This document shows positions 34,884 to 46,280 of a DNA stretch of 64,000 bases, in pieces. Within the stretch, counting starts at the first letter, position 1, and every line of letters begins with the position of its first letter. The stretch is from Diospyros lotus (taxonomy: Eukaryota; Streptophyta; Magnoliopsida; Ericales; Ebenaceae), in the NCBI RefSeq assembly GCF_014633365.1, contig NC_068344.1, positions 6,771,327-6,835,326 on the forward strand, in the 5' to 3' direction. A model generated the notes under the pieces. That model made no database searches. It worked only from the letters and a program-made list of their open reading frames with translations, and was not told the DNA's origin. Made by a program: the position numbers and the translations under genes.

Positions 34884-37800
34884 TTTTTTTTTTGTGATGA
34901 AGCTTCTTTTAGCCTTCCAAGAAGTGTGAAATATGTATCATATTTATTTGTGGTGTTCTTTTTGTTGAAATTTTAGGCACACCATAAAGGTACAACTTCT
35001 AGCAAGAAGAAGAAGAAAGCAAAATTGCAGCGTGTCATGAGGAGCATGAAAAGGCAGCAGCGTGAGTCATCAGAAAGTAGTAATTCAAACTACTATTCAC
35101 CACTTAACCATCTGAAAGATGCCCAGGTTTCTCAGTTATTATATTATATTCCGTGGTTTGATTAATGCATCCCGAAAAGAACTAACAAAATGATATTATT
35201 CCTCTAGGGATTTGCTGAGAAGCTGTTTTCTCGCCTTCAAACTTGTAATGAACGGTTTGAGGTAGTTACTCATTCTACTTTTGTCTTACTTTTTACAAGT
35301 TTTGGTAGATATATTCTTCTCAAAGGAACAAAATTTTCATTTTTTTCCCTTGAGTCTCAATTTATGTAGTACTTTTGAAATTGTTGCATACTGCCCGCCC
35401 ACACCCCCGCGTGCGGTAATTAGTTACTTCTTGTTGGCTTGACCCAAATTCTGATCCAAGCAAAGTAGTTGGTTGAATTGTGGTGTATGGAGAAAAGAAA
35501 GGGGGGGGGGGGGGGGATGCTGAACTGAGTCAATAGGCAGTTTGGACATGTGTTTATCTAAAATTGCCTGAAGAAATAGATTTGAAGGCAAGTGGAGCAA
35601 AAATTACTGGGGAAAACCATGAAGCTGCTATTTTTATCTTTGGCAGTTCTGCTTATATTTCTTCTTCTATTCCTGGCTGTTAATGCATCTTATTCTTCCT
35701 GTTTCTCTAACAAATGACTTCAATTTGTAGCTTCGTTTATATTTATCAGTGCTTGTGATTTAATTTTGTGAAGAAGAATCTTGTTGTGCCTAAAAATATG
35801 CTTCTGGGGCAGTTTTTTGTTTACTGTTCTGTCTGTTCATCAGCTCTTCTGGCAGCTTGATTGCTAGGAACTCTTGCACCATGCAATACAAAGATGAATA
35901 ATAAAATATTAAAGTAGGAAGCATGATATATTTAAAGAATGTGACTTGATTCATTACTAATTTCTTATTGTTGGTGAAGAACTTTTATTTAAATTTCTAA
36001 CTAGTCAATAGTGGAAATATCTGTTTGGCCATCCTAGATTGTTAACATCTTTGAAGAACTGACCAGCTTTTAAAAGAAAATGAATCAAACATGTGCAATG
36101 TTTTGTTTGCTAATGCAGGTTAAGATGATGATGTTGAAAGTAATTGCTCGAACTGTTGGCCTTCACCGCTTGATGTTATTGAACTTCTATCCTTTCCTTC
36201 AGAAATATGTTCAGGTTTGCATCTCACTTTCCAGGTATGACTCGCACTTCAATTTTGTTGCTTAATTTTGACAATATTGGTATTTGCAGCCCCATCAACG
36301 CGATGTCACAAATTTACTTGCAGCAGCTGTTCAAGCTTGTCATGATATGGTAAATTCTTGCTTGGTTATACTTGTCTCTCAAGTACATATATCTTTGGCG
36401 AATTTAGTTCTTGTCACATAATTCGTTTGAGCTTTGCTATTAGATTCTGCTTTTAGTGGCCTTCATTATTGCTTATATATTAAAACTTGGTCTGATTAGG
36501 TGCCGCCAGATGCAGTTGAACCTCTATTCAAACAGATAGTCAATCAATTTGTACATGATCGTTCTCGGACAGAGGTATCACTTGGTTGCTTTGTGATTAT
36601 TCTATTACTTGTACGGTTGCAATTTAGTGTTCATATTTGGTCTTGCCAGGCAATTGCTGTTGGACTGAATGTTGTGAGAGAGATATGTGTCCGTATACCC
36701 TTGGTATCACTCTCACCTTTTGCTATTTATTTATTTTTTCCTAGATCCAATGTTTTGATCAATCTCATTTCCTTTTGTTATGACAACAAACTTTTCCTTG
36801 TCTGGAATTTCTGTAAAATAGTTGATGACTGAAGATTTACTGCAAGATCTCGTCTTATATAAGAAGTCACATGAGAAGCCTGTTTCATCAGCTGCTCGTT
36901 CACTTATTACATTATTCAGAGAGGTATTAGTGAAAATTGTTTTGCTATGGTTCTCTCGGAGAGAAGATTGGGGGGGGGGGGGGGGGGGGGGGTTGCAGCT
37001 GGGGGTTGTGAATACTAATGTTCTCTCAATTGTAGGTTTGCCCATCACTTCTTATTAAGAAGGACCGTGGCCGTCCTGCTGATCCAAAGGCACGGCCAAA
37101 AGCATTTGGGGAAGCGAATGTTGCTAGTGATATCCCTGGTGTGGAATTATTACAAGAAGATGATGATACTAATGATGACAATGAAGCTGGTAGTACTGGT
37201 GATGGGGATGATTTCAATGACTATGAACTTGGTAATTTTTCTGAAGATGATAGAGTGATAAGTGCCACAGAAGAGGATTGTGATGATAATGAAGAGGATG
37301 GTGGTGAAGCTGATGATTTGGAAACTGGAAGTGAGGATGATAGTATACAAGAATATGATGAAGGAGCTGAAGATGAAGATAGTGATAATAGTACTGAAAA
37401 TGTCTGTGATTTGAGTGACAGGGATGACGTAAGTGCTGATAACCATGAAAGTAGTGATGCTGATAATGATGATAGGGAAGAAGAGGACAAAGATGAAGAA
37501 TCCACGGTTTTGGTTGAAGCTAGTGACAATCAGCTTGGAGTTAAAGTATCTAATGCACAGAAGAGGAAGTTTTCTGATTTTGATGGACAGCTGAATGTTG
37601 CCGATACAAGCCTTCGGGCTTTAAAGAGGTTAGCAGAAGCAAAGAGGCACCATTTGGCATCAGACAAATCAGATGGTATCCTTTCCAACGAGGACTTCCA
37701 AAGAATCAAAGAACTAAAGGTATGTCTTTTGCTGCAGGACCAAGTTGAGACTCATAAAACTCCAATACAATTTCTTTAGCAATTATTACACAAAGAAAAC

Positions 37801-38807
37801 TCACCAGTTTAGTTTGTTCACGTAATGTTGATGTTGGTTTGGAGATTATTTTTTAATTTTTTCCTTGTCATTTATTGTGAATAGGCAAAGAAAGAAGCGA
37901 GGAGTGCGTTGACTCAACATGGATTATTAAGAAAGGGATCAGATGCCAATACAGCTTTTAAAGTTCCAAGTTCTGATCAGCTAAGTGTTATGAGGGTTGA
38001 TCCTGCCAAACTTGAAGTGAGTTTTTTATTTTCTAGTTACTTTCTTTATTTACTATATATTTTATTTCAGATTGAAACAATATATCTGAAATAGAGAAGA
38101 ATTTGTCAAATGCATTGCAATCCTTGTCCCTTAATATTCATGTGTTGCTTATCTGTTGTCCTTGCAAAAGTATTTGTGACATGCATGCTTATGTAAATCA
38201 GGCCCACATAAAGAAGAAGCTAAGCAAGGAGGAAAGACTGGCATTGGTAAGAGCAGGAAGGGAAGAGAGAGGGAAGTACCAGGCTCGAACAGCTCTCAAA
38301 CAAAAAAAGGTACACCTCCCTATTTTCATGTACCTACTTAAATTTTCATATACTTCCTTTTGTATATGATTGCCTAATTAAAAGAAGAAGAAACGCTTTG
38401 ATTAGCTTTTTGGAAACCTCATTCCATTTTTCTTTAATATTGTTTCCTTATTTCTCACAATGAATGATTCATGCCACTCTGCTTGTGTTTGCATCTTCTT
38501 TAATAATCTACTTTGATAATTAAATAAGATATTTGATGGCTGTATTTGTTTGGTGGGTAAAAGGTGAGCATATAGATTGTGACCTGGTCCATCTTCCCCT
38601 GCATTTGGGTCAAAAAACTGATAAGATTTAACTGTTTGAATGTTTTTTTTTTTAAATTCACTTGCATATGGTATTTTTTATCCAGTCCCATTGATTATTA
38701 ACTTGAATGCATGAATATACTATTAGGAGAGAGAAAACTTGTCTTTGCAGAAATTCAATGTTAAACAACTCTGAATAGCCCATTCTGAACAATTGATTGT
38801 TAAACAA

Positions 38808-38843
<36 letters not shown>

Positions 38844-41800
38844 CTCATCCACACACACGATGAGTTAACGGAGAAAGTGGAAGGGCAGATGGGGAGTACT
38901 GATCAAAGACACTATCTTGTCATCTATGCCGCCGGGGCCCATGGCCTTCCTCTTTTTGAAATCATTATTGTGCCCGTCACAGTTACTTCCTGTTTCTCTC
39001 TTTCTTAAGTTTTTATGCCTCTAGCGTTTTTGATATCCCTCCTGATTGTTCTTTAGATTGCTTTCTATTTACTTTTTTCATGCCAAATTCTAATGTCAAA
39101 TATGTTACATTTAGTACCATTTATTTGATTTATTTGCAGGTTTTATGTTGAGATTTAGGTTTGGTATTAATTATTTCACCTAAAAGTTGAGAGAAACTCT
39201 CTTTTGCAGTTCATGTCCAAATGTGGAATGGGAAAGCTCAGTGCCCGTTCAGTCATTTTCTAATTTTCAACTCCAATTTTATAACTAAACATATTCTAAT
39301 ATTTTATGTTTCACAAAACAATAACATTCATTTCTATAAAACTTAGAAAACATATTTTTTGATGTTTTTCAATTCACAGTATAAAGTTGAAAAATTAGAA
39401 AGTTGAGTTTTCTATTTTCTAATGGGAGATTCAACCATACAATAGAAAATTGGAGTTGAAAAATTAGCAAATATTTTCTATAACTAAACAGGCCCTTTGT
39501 ATTTGGAGAATATGATTCCCCAGCCCTTCAGTTACTCTAAAAAACAAAAATAATTGTCCTCTCTTTTCCTTACATGTTGTGTACACTATCCTATTCAGAG
39601 GTTCAAAAGTAGATGCTGATAATTCCTACTTCATATTGATAGATCTTACTTTTGTTTTGAAATCTTTTGTCCCATGTCATATTTTTTGTTTCTTATTACA
39701 AAATTTGAATCTTGGGAACATGTATAATGTTCTATATAATTTCTTTCCACATTTAGCATACGTTATACATTTAGACATAGCTTTATTCTCTCTAGTACAT
39801 GTCTATTTCTCTAAATGTGTTAAAAGTACTGGAAAAAGAAATTTTGTTTACATACTGCTTTGTTCTATTTATTAATATATATATTCCTATAAGGCTATTT
39901 TTAGTAGAGAATTAATAACTGAAAGGAATGAAATGGTATGAAAATGAGTGGAATGGAAATAAATGAAATGAAACTGAAAATATTTTCTCCCTGTTTCAAA
40001 TAATATAATATTAAAAAAATATATCGATAAATTATTTTCATCTTCATTATTGCAGCTTAACTTGGAAAAGGCCTTCAACCCAATTCTCATTATTGCAACT
40101 TAATAAATCATACAAAAAGTTAAATATATATATATATATATATAATTCTCCCACGATAGCTTTGGATTTTGCCAATGGTCAATGTTGATGATTGTTGAAC
40201 ACGACGAATCCAAGTTCATTGACGTTTTCTTCTAAGATGATTGGGTTTTCAGAATTCCAGATAAGGTTTGGATCATGTTGAAAATTAGCTTCCTGGAAAC
40301 TAGAAAACGAAACATTTTCTTCTAGGATATGTCCAAAATTACCTGTGAAGCTCGGATCGAGTTCTAGAATAGAGTTTGAATTGGTTTTTGGGCGAAACCA
40401 ATTTTGAGGGTTTGTACAAGAGTCTACAAACTCCTCAAAAAGGCTAGATAAACTTGCAAATTGTTAGCCTAAAAATCACACATAATTAGCAAATTAAGTC
40501 TAGAAACTCAAAAAGATGAATTAGTATATAAAAATTCTTTTGATGAGAAGAAGATGTCTATAAAGACCACGGTTTCGTTAAATCTCAAGACCTTAAAATG
40601 GCACAATGAGGTATCAACCGTATAAAGATAATCTCGTCTTGACAATGGAGAACATAACATTGAAAAATATGAAATCTTTTTTAATGAAAGGTTAAATATA
40701 TGAATCAAGTGAGGAATATAGAGATACTTGAAAAGATAAATAAACAAAGAACACAAGCACAAGAGAACACAAATGATTTATAGTGGTTCATCATACCTGT
40801 TGCTGGAGGGCAAAAATTTCAGATACATAGCCATAAATGGGATCTTGAAGTCTAACTTGAGCTTCATATGAGAGTGTAATGTTAGCTGCATAACGATCAC
40901 TTACTAGAAGCCCAGCCAAGAGCTTAGAGGCATTTTTGGCACAAAAAATCGTGTTGATAGCTTCAAAAGAAGTAGGTCCTTGTTCATGGTTGAAGTAAGG
41001 GGGAAAGACACACCCTTGGATACATCTTCTTCTCAAGAACCTATAGGCACCGCATTGAGAATCGGATGCTGGAGTCATGACCGGAGCAGCATCGGCAATA
41101 GTAGTTGAGGGAGCAGTATTAGTAGCAGTAGCGTCAATGGCCATGGAAGCTAGCAGAAGGAAGACGATAACGGTATTTGCTCTCTGTTTTTGGACAGAAA
41201 GACGATTGGAAAAATGAATTGGGCTCTCGGTTTTCAGCTGGCAAAAGAGCTCTCTGGTGAACAGTGGAATGACCGAAGGAAAACAAAAAAGAGAGTCTCT
41301 GATTTTTGTCTAACCTTGAGCAGATGGACGGGATTCGATTATATAATCAGAAAGGTTGTTGGGACCCCACAATAGCATCTGGAGGTGCGTAGAAATTTTG
41401 GAAAGCTGCTGGAATACGCGCTAGACGTGTGGAGAGAAATCCAAAAAGTTGTTTCTAATAAAAAAATAAAATAAAAAAAATAAATTTATTGACTTGTATA
41501 ATAAATTTATTACAAAAAAAGTCCTGCAATTTTTTTTTCGAATTGTGACACGTTTTAAATTTGTAAAGAATTTTGTAGTAAAACAATCTTAGTAAAATAA
41601 AAATGAGATTGGGAAAATGGAGGTTTCAAATTTTTGGCCGAGGGGTGAAACCGTGTAGGAAATGGTGGGTGGGGAGGAGAGAGATTAGATATTTTTTATA
41701 ATTTTTAATTTTATTGGAGTGGGGGAGGAGAGAGATTGGTGGAAGACATTTAATATTCAATTTGGTTGAGTGGGGTGGCTTTCCAGATTCGGTGAGGGGG

Positions 41801-44696
41801 GGGGTGGAGGAGAGAGAGGGGGCAGAATATATATTTAAAATAAATAATATATATATATTCAGTTTTGTCTGACCTTGGGGGCACCTGTCCACACTGTAAA
41901 TCCGCCCCTAGGGGTGGGGGTGTATGGTAATGGAAAGTACTTTCTCCTTGTTCAATAGAGCTGTCGAAATGGATGGAATGAAAAATTATTAAACAACAAA
42001 TGACGAATGTATCTTGTAACGAACTATAAAAAAGATGAATAAAAAAATTATTGTAGTTAGTTTTGTCCATGCACAACATTAAAAGTTCCTATTATTTCCA
42101 TTCCATCCATTTAGGGGTAGATTTATAGTGTGGGCAGAGGGGGCGGTTGCCCCCCAAAGGTCAGACAAAACTGAATGTATATTATATTTATTTAAAATAT
42201 ATATTCTACCTCCTATCGCTCTTATCCTCCCACCCCCCACCCTCACCCTCATCCTCATCCTCATCCTCATCGAATCTGGAAAAGCCATCCCACTCAATCA
42301 AATTGAATATTAAATGTCTCCCACTAATCTCTCTCCTCCCCCACTCTAATAAAATTAAAAATTATAAAAAATATCTAATCTCTCTCCTTTCCACCCACCA
42401 TTTCCTCCACGGATTCACCCCTCGGCCAAAAATTTGAAACCTCCATTTTCCCAATCTCTCATTTCTATTTTACTAAGATTGTTTTACTACAAAATTCTTT
42501 ACAAAATTAAAATGTGTCACAATTCGAAAAAAAAAATTGCACGACTTTTTTTGTAATAAATTTATTATTATTATTATTATTTTATTAGAAACAACTTTAT
42601 GGATTTCTCTCCACGTGTCTAGTGCGTGTTCCAGTAGTTTTTCAAAATTTTTACGCACGTCCAAATGCTGTCCTAGTGTCCCAGCAACCTTTCTGATTTT
42701 TCTTCGCTTGTTTCTCTCCAGCATGTCTCGCAGATTTTGTGGCTGGTTTCGCGAGTGTCTGTCTCTATGTCGGGTTGGGTCTGATTATATAATCGAACCT
42801 CGTCCATTTGCTTAGATGAAAATCAGAGTCTCTGTCTCTCTTCTGTTCTCCTTCAGTCATTCCACTATTCACCAGAGAGCTCTTCCACCAGCTGAATATC
42901 GAGAGCCCAGTTCGTTTTTCCAGTCTTCCTTCTATCCAAAAATAGAGAGCAAATACCACTATTGTCTTTCTTGTGCTAGCTGTCATGGTCACCGATGCTA
43001 CTGTTGCCGATGTTGCTCCCTTAGCTGCTGCTATCGATGTTGCTTCGGTCATAACTCCAGCATTCGATTCTCAATGCAGCGCCTGCAAGTTCTTGAGAAG
43101 AAGATGTATCAAAGGGTGTGTCTTTGCTCCTTGCTTCAGCCATGAACAAGGACCTATTTCTTTTGCAGCTATCCACGCGATTTTTGGTGCCAAAAATGCC
43201 TCTAAGCTCCTAGTCGGGCTTCCAGTAAGTGATTGTTATGCGACTGCCATTACACTCTCATATGAAGCTCAAACTAGGCTTCAAGATCACATTTATGGCT
43301 GTGTATTCGAAATTTTTACCCTCTAATAGCAAGTATGATGAACCACTATAAATCATTTGTGTTCTCTTGTGTTTGTGTTCTTTGTTTATTTATCTTTTCA
43401 AGCATCTCTATATTCCTCACTTGATTCATATATTTACCCTTTCATTAAAAAATATTTCATATTTTTTAATTTTGTGTTCTCCATTGTCAAGACAAGATTA
43501 TCTTTATATGGTTGATATTTTATCGTGCCATTTCAAGGTCTTGAGATTTAACGAAACCGTGGTCTTTCTCCTTTTCATCAAAAGAATTTTTAAGGAAAAA
43601 GAATTTTTATATACCAATTCATCTTTTTGAGTTTCTGCACTTAATTTCTTAATTATGTGTGATTTTTAGGTTAACAATCTGTAAATTTATTTAGCCTTTT
43701 TGAAGGAGTTTGCAAACTCTTGTGCAAACCCTCAAAATGTTTAAAATTGGTTTCACCCAGAAATCAATTCAAACTTTATTCCAAAACTCGATTCGAGTTT
43801 CATAGGTAATTTTGGACACATCCTAGAAAAAAATGTTTCGTTTTTTGGTTTCCAAGAAGCTAATTTTCAAATGATTCAAACCCTATTTGAAGTTTTGAAA
43901 ACCCAATTATCCCAGAAGAAAACATCGATGAATTTAAATCCGTCGTGTTCAGCAATCACCATCAACATTGACAATTGACGAAATTCAAAGCTATCGTGGG
44001 AGAATTATATATATTTTTTTAGCTTTTTGTATGATTTATTAAGCTGCAATAATGAGAATTGGGTTGAAGACCTTTTCCAAGGTTTTAAGTTGCAATAATG
44101 AAGATGAAAATAATTTATCGATATATTTTTTAATATTATATTATTTTAATTTTTTTTATGTTATTTTATTTTTGCCCACTCTGCCTAAATTTCCTAGCTT
44201 CGCCGCTGCATCCATTCTCTCCAAATTGGTGGCAATAAAAGATGGAACTTTTGAGAAGATTGGATAGAAACCCAATCCATCCAGTTCCATCTCATCCCAT
44301 TATTAATGTTCCATACAATGGGAACCTCATTTCATCTAATTCCATTTCATCCAATTTCACTCCACACTCATCTCCCAAACACACCCTAAAGTCTTATTGC
44401 TAGAGTACTTTTCTTTAGATTTTTATAATGTATGTATTCTTCAAATGCTTAACATTCAAAATAGAAAGTTAGGCTTCATTGAGATGCCACAGAATGCTTT
44501 ATTTTCCTTATGGTACTTTGATGATTTTCCCCCCCAAATTGTGTAGACGGGTGGTTTGAGCAATCGGCAGAAGGAGCACAAGAAGGCCATGCCGATTGCT
44601 GCAAAGAGAATGAAGGTGGCAAGATCTCGGCAAGATAAAAAGAAAAAACAGAATCGTTCCGGCAAACAGTTTCGCGGGAAGAAAGGATGGAAATGA
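32765..44696 (+). CDS. SDA1: SDA1 homolog, ribosome biogenesis / 60S export protein, 15 exons
   Basis: Exons by reading frame and GT-AG borders: 32765-33184, 33547-33723, 33812-33936, 34023-34161, 34977-35126, 35208-35261, 36119-36214, 36290-36349, 36500-36574, 36650-36703, 36822-36923, 37036-37719, 37885-38016, 38202-38309, 44547-44696. All junctions keep frame and give 841 aa, close to plant SDA1 length. The N-terminal block LQSKMKCDPEGYE...GDRAMFLAHVTPFYPKQL (about residues 38-107) and the C-terminus FRGKKGWK are SDA1 signatures. Exon 12 encodes a long Asp/Glu-rich stretch (about residues 520-640), and Lys-rich runs (near 297 and at the C-terminus) look nuclear or nucleolar. In yeast Sda1 acts in 60S pre-ribosome maturation and export. 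ATG 32798 is an alternative start. The last intron, 38310-44546, is 6.2 kb and full of repeats. Confidence 0.94.
34241..34266. repeat. 26-C homopolymer in SDA1 intron 4
   Basis: Uninterrupted C run followed by GGG. Intron 4 (34162-34976) also ends with a (TTTTG)n plus poly-T tract near 34853-34893. Confidence 0.85.
35501..35516. repeat. 16-G homopolymer in SDA1 intron 6
   Basis: Uninterrupted G run in a purine context (AGAAAAGAAAGGGG). Confidence 0.85.
36970..36992. repeat. 23-G homopolymer in SDA1 intron 11
   Basis: Uninterrupted G run in a 112-bp intron, 43 bp before the 3' splice site; it makes up a fifth of the intron. Confidence 0.85.
38810..38843. repeat. (TC)n(TA)n microsatellite in SDA1 intron 14
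   Basis: A run of TC followed directly by TA dinucleotides. Confidence 0.85.
39241..39498. mobile_element. MITE in SDA1 last intron, hAT-like ends
   Basis: The left end GTGCCCGTTCAGTCATTTTC and the right end (reverse complement AAGGGCCTGTTTAGTTATAG) are related, and both are followed by an inverted CTAATTTTCAACTCCAATTTT block. GGGCCTGTTTGGTT-type ends are common in plant hAT MITEs (family knowledge). No target duplication was seen. Confidence 0.6.
40797..41144 (-). pseudogene. LBD (LOB-domain) first exon, left arm, damaged
   Basis: ATG at 41144 on the minus strand, 116 codons, ending EIFALQQQ at a splice donor CAG|GTATGA. The LOB C-block reads CGAYRFLRRRCIQGC, so the second of the four zinc-binding Cys is Tyr. 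The GAS block is FCAKNASKLL, and RLQDPIYGYVSEIFALQQQ matches the DPIYG / FALQQQ block of class I LBD proteins (LBD18/LBD30-like). Only the first exon is seen; no second exon follows in the arm. A TATATAAT box lies at 41340-41347 in the proper direction. Expected role of the parent family: plant-specific transcription factor. This copy is unlikely to be functional. Confidence 0.8.
42786..42793 (+). promoter_or_regulatory. TATA box of the right-arm LBD fragment
   Basis: TATATAAT in GATTATATAATCG, about 200 bp before the ATG; the mirror box lies at 41340-41347 in the left arm. Confidence 0.5.
42985..43326 (+). pseudogene. LBD (LOB-domain) first exon, right arm, ends in stop
   Basis: ATG 42985, 113 codons, inverted copy of the left-arm gene piece. 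The zinc motif CSACKFLRRRCIKGC keeps all four Cys (CX2CX6CX3C), and the GAS block reads FGAKNASKLL. DPIYG is DHIYG, and the frame ends EIFTL with TAA where the left arm reads FALQQQ, so the splice-donor end is lost. It is preceded by a TATATAAT box (42786-42793) and a pyrimidine-rich leader. If translated it would give a truncated LOB domain lacking the rest of the protein. It lies in the sense direction of SDA1, within its intron. Confidence 0.8.
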
Positions 44697-45110
44697 TCGG
44701 AAGTATCACTCTTGTTTCTTCGTTTTTTTTGTCTTTACTTACCCTTCTCCATGTTACTCTATTGTTCTAGAGGATTTTCATGGTAAAAGAGATCCCAGTT
44801 GTTTTCAATGATTGGTATTGCAATTTAACAAATTGCAATGTAAAATGAATTTGGCCAATGTAAAGTATTCTTCTTACTGATACAGAAGAAGCAGTTATAG
44901 GAACCATTCGGCCAATGCAATCGGGGAATAAGTACGATGGTGGTGGGTTATGGTTGGCTGGGTTTGGGATGTATGTTAACTTGAGCTTTGCTGGTCTTAG
45001 ATTTTTTTTTTAATCATATATAGTTGCAGTGCTAAATTCCAAAGTATTGGCTGACAACCTATGATGCATTGCTATGGCCCGCAATGGGAACAGAGCAGAG
45101 AATGATGGGA

Positions 45111-45153
45111 AATAAAGTAGCCTTATGGTTATTGTGGACGAAAGCATAATAAA
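45111..45153 (+). terminator. Candidate polyadenylation signals of SDA1
   Basis: AATAAA occurs at 45111-45116 and 45148-45153, about 0.4 kb after the stop codon and followed by T-rich sequence. Position and spacing suit the 3' end of the SDA1 transcript; no transcript evidence is available. Confidence 0.45.
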
Positions 45154-45992
45154 ACTCATGTTCTTGGTGGTAGTCTTTGTTCGTATTCAGCTTTTCCCCA
45201 TTATTCCTTTTAAACTTCAATTGTAACCTTTTAGGAGAATTGAATTTTACTTCTAAAAAAGGCTAAAAAAAAAAAAAAAAAGATACCTAGTTTCCAATTC
45301 AATTTTAATCCTAGTAGTCAGGGATGCAAATGAGCTGGGCCAAGATTTGTTGCTTTGCTGAGAAATTTGTCTTCTGAAAAAGGCAAAAGAGAAAAAAGTT
45401 ACTCAGTTTCCAGTTCAACTTTAATCTTAATAGTTAGGATGCAAACGAGGGAGTGAAGATTTGTTGTTTTGCTAAGTTCAACCTTGGCTTGGTAGAAAAG
45501 CATTGAGGGTTCAATGTCTCGTGTGGACTGTGTTATTTGTCAAATTAAAACACATGTATATAGAGTTATTTTTTTTTTTGTATTTTCATGTTTTAGTTTG
45601 GTACGAGTCTATTTTTTTGGGGCATTAGTGGACCTTTGGTTCCTCCTAGGTATGTTCAGTGTATCTTGTACAGTTTTAATCCTTTTATATACATTTATCT
45701 TCTGATAAAAAAAAGCATTGAGCTTGAGCTCAAAAGAAGCTTGTCAACCCGAACTTGATCTCGCAAGAACTTCTCGTGAGCCAAATTTAAGCTCAACTAA
45801 GAGATCTGTTTGAGAAGAAAGGGGAAGAGAGGTCACTTGAGAGATTTATTTGAGAGGTAAAAAGAACACGATGAAGACAAGTAGAGTCAAGAGTAAAGAC
45901 ACAAAGACAAATAGAAGACGCAGACAAATAGAGGCAGAGTGATGACGACGAAGATGAACAGGAGTCAGACGGCGAAGACGAAGACGGAATGG
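45154..45992. other. Intergenic DNA after SDA1
   Basis: AT-rich, with a 17-A run (near 45267) and two diverged copies of a GTTACTCAGTTTCCAGTTCAACTTTAAT-type block (near 45289 and 45398). No gene seen. Confidence 0.4.
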
Positions 45993-46280
45993 GGCAGTGT
46001 GTGGCGCCAATGTGCTCGCTCTAGATCTGTCTCATAGTCATTGGTGTGTTTCAGAGAGAGAGGGGGTGTTCCAACGGTGAAGGTGACAACGACGGGAGGT
46101 AGTGTGCAGCCAGTGTGCTCACTCCAGATTTGTCTCACACTTGTCGGTGTGCTTCAGAGAGGGAGGGGCGTGCAGATGGTGAAAACGACGATGCAGTGAG
46201 GCAGTGTGCATCACCGGTGTGCTCACTCCAGAACTATCTCAACGTTGTTGGTGTGCTTCAAAAAGGGTAGAGGGGTGTGT
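45993..46280. repeat. Three-copy tandem repeat, period about 102-105 bp
   Basis: Units start at 45993, 46098 and 46200. Each reads GGCAGTGTG..GTGTGCTCACTCCAGA..TGTCTCA..GGTGTGCTTCAGAGAGGGAGGGG with diverged linkers. GC-rich against AT-rich flanks. No ORF spans it. Confidence 0.75.

Larger units (their letters stand above)
40005..44150. repeat. Large imperfect inverted repeat with LBD fragments inside SDA1 intron 14
   Basis: The left arm (about 40005-41917) and right arm (about 42113-44150) are inverted copies. For example, ATATCGATAAATTATTTTCA (near 40020) mirrors the sequence near 44110, and CCTCCTCACC/TCTCTCCTCCCCCACTC blocks mirror around 41700 and 42330. Each arm contains, from the centre outward, a TATA box, a leader, a LOB-domain first exon, a splice donor and intron-like sequence. 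The 195-bp spacer (41918-42112) carries its own AATGGATGGAATG / CATTCCATCCATT inverted pair. MITE-like GGAATGAAATG sequence lies outside both arms. Confidence 0.85.

Noticed and set aside
37150..37529. Minus-strand ORFs of about 100 codons rich in Ser, Ile and Thr
   Set aside because: Shadows of the acidic Asp/Glu-rich exon 12 of SDA1.
42147..42437. 96-codon ORF with a PPPSPSSSSSSSS run and its mirror at 41626-41892
   Set aside because: Made of a CTCATC simple repeat and inverted-repeat arm sequence; not a gene.
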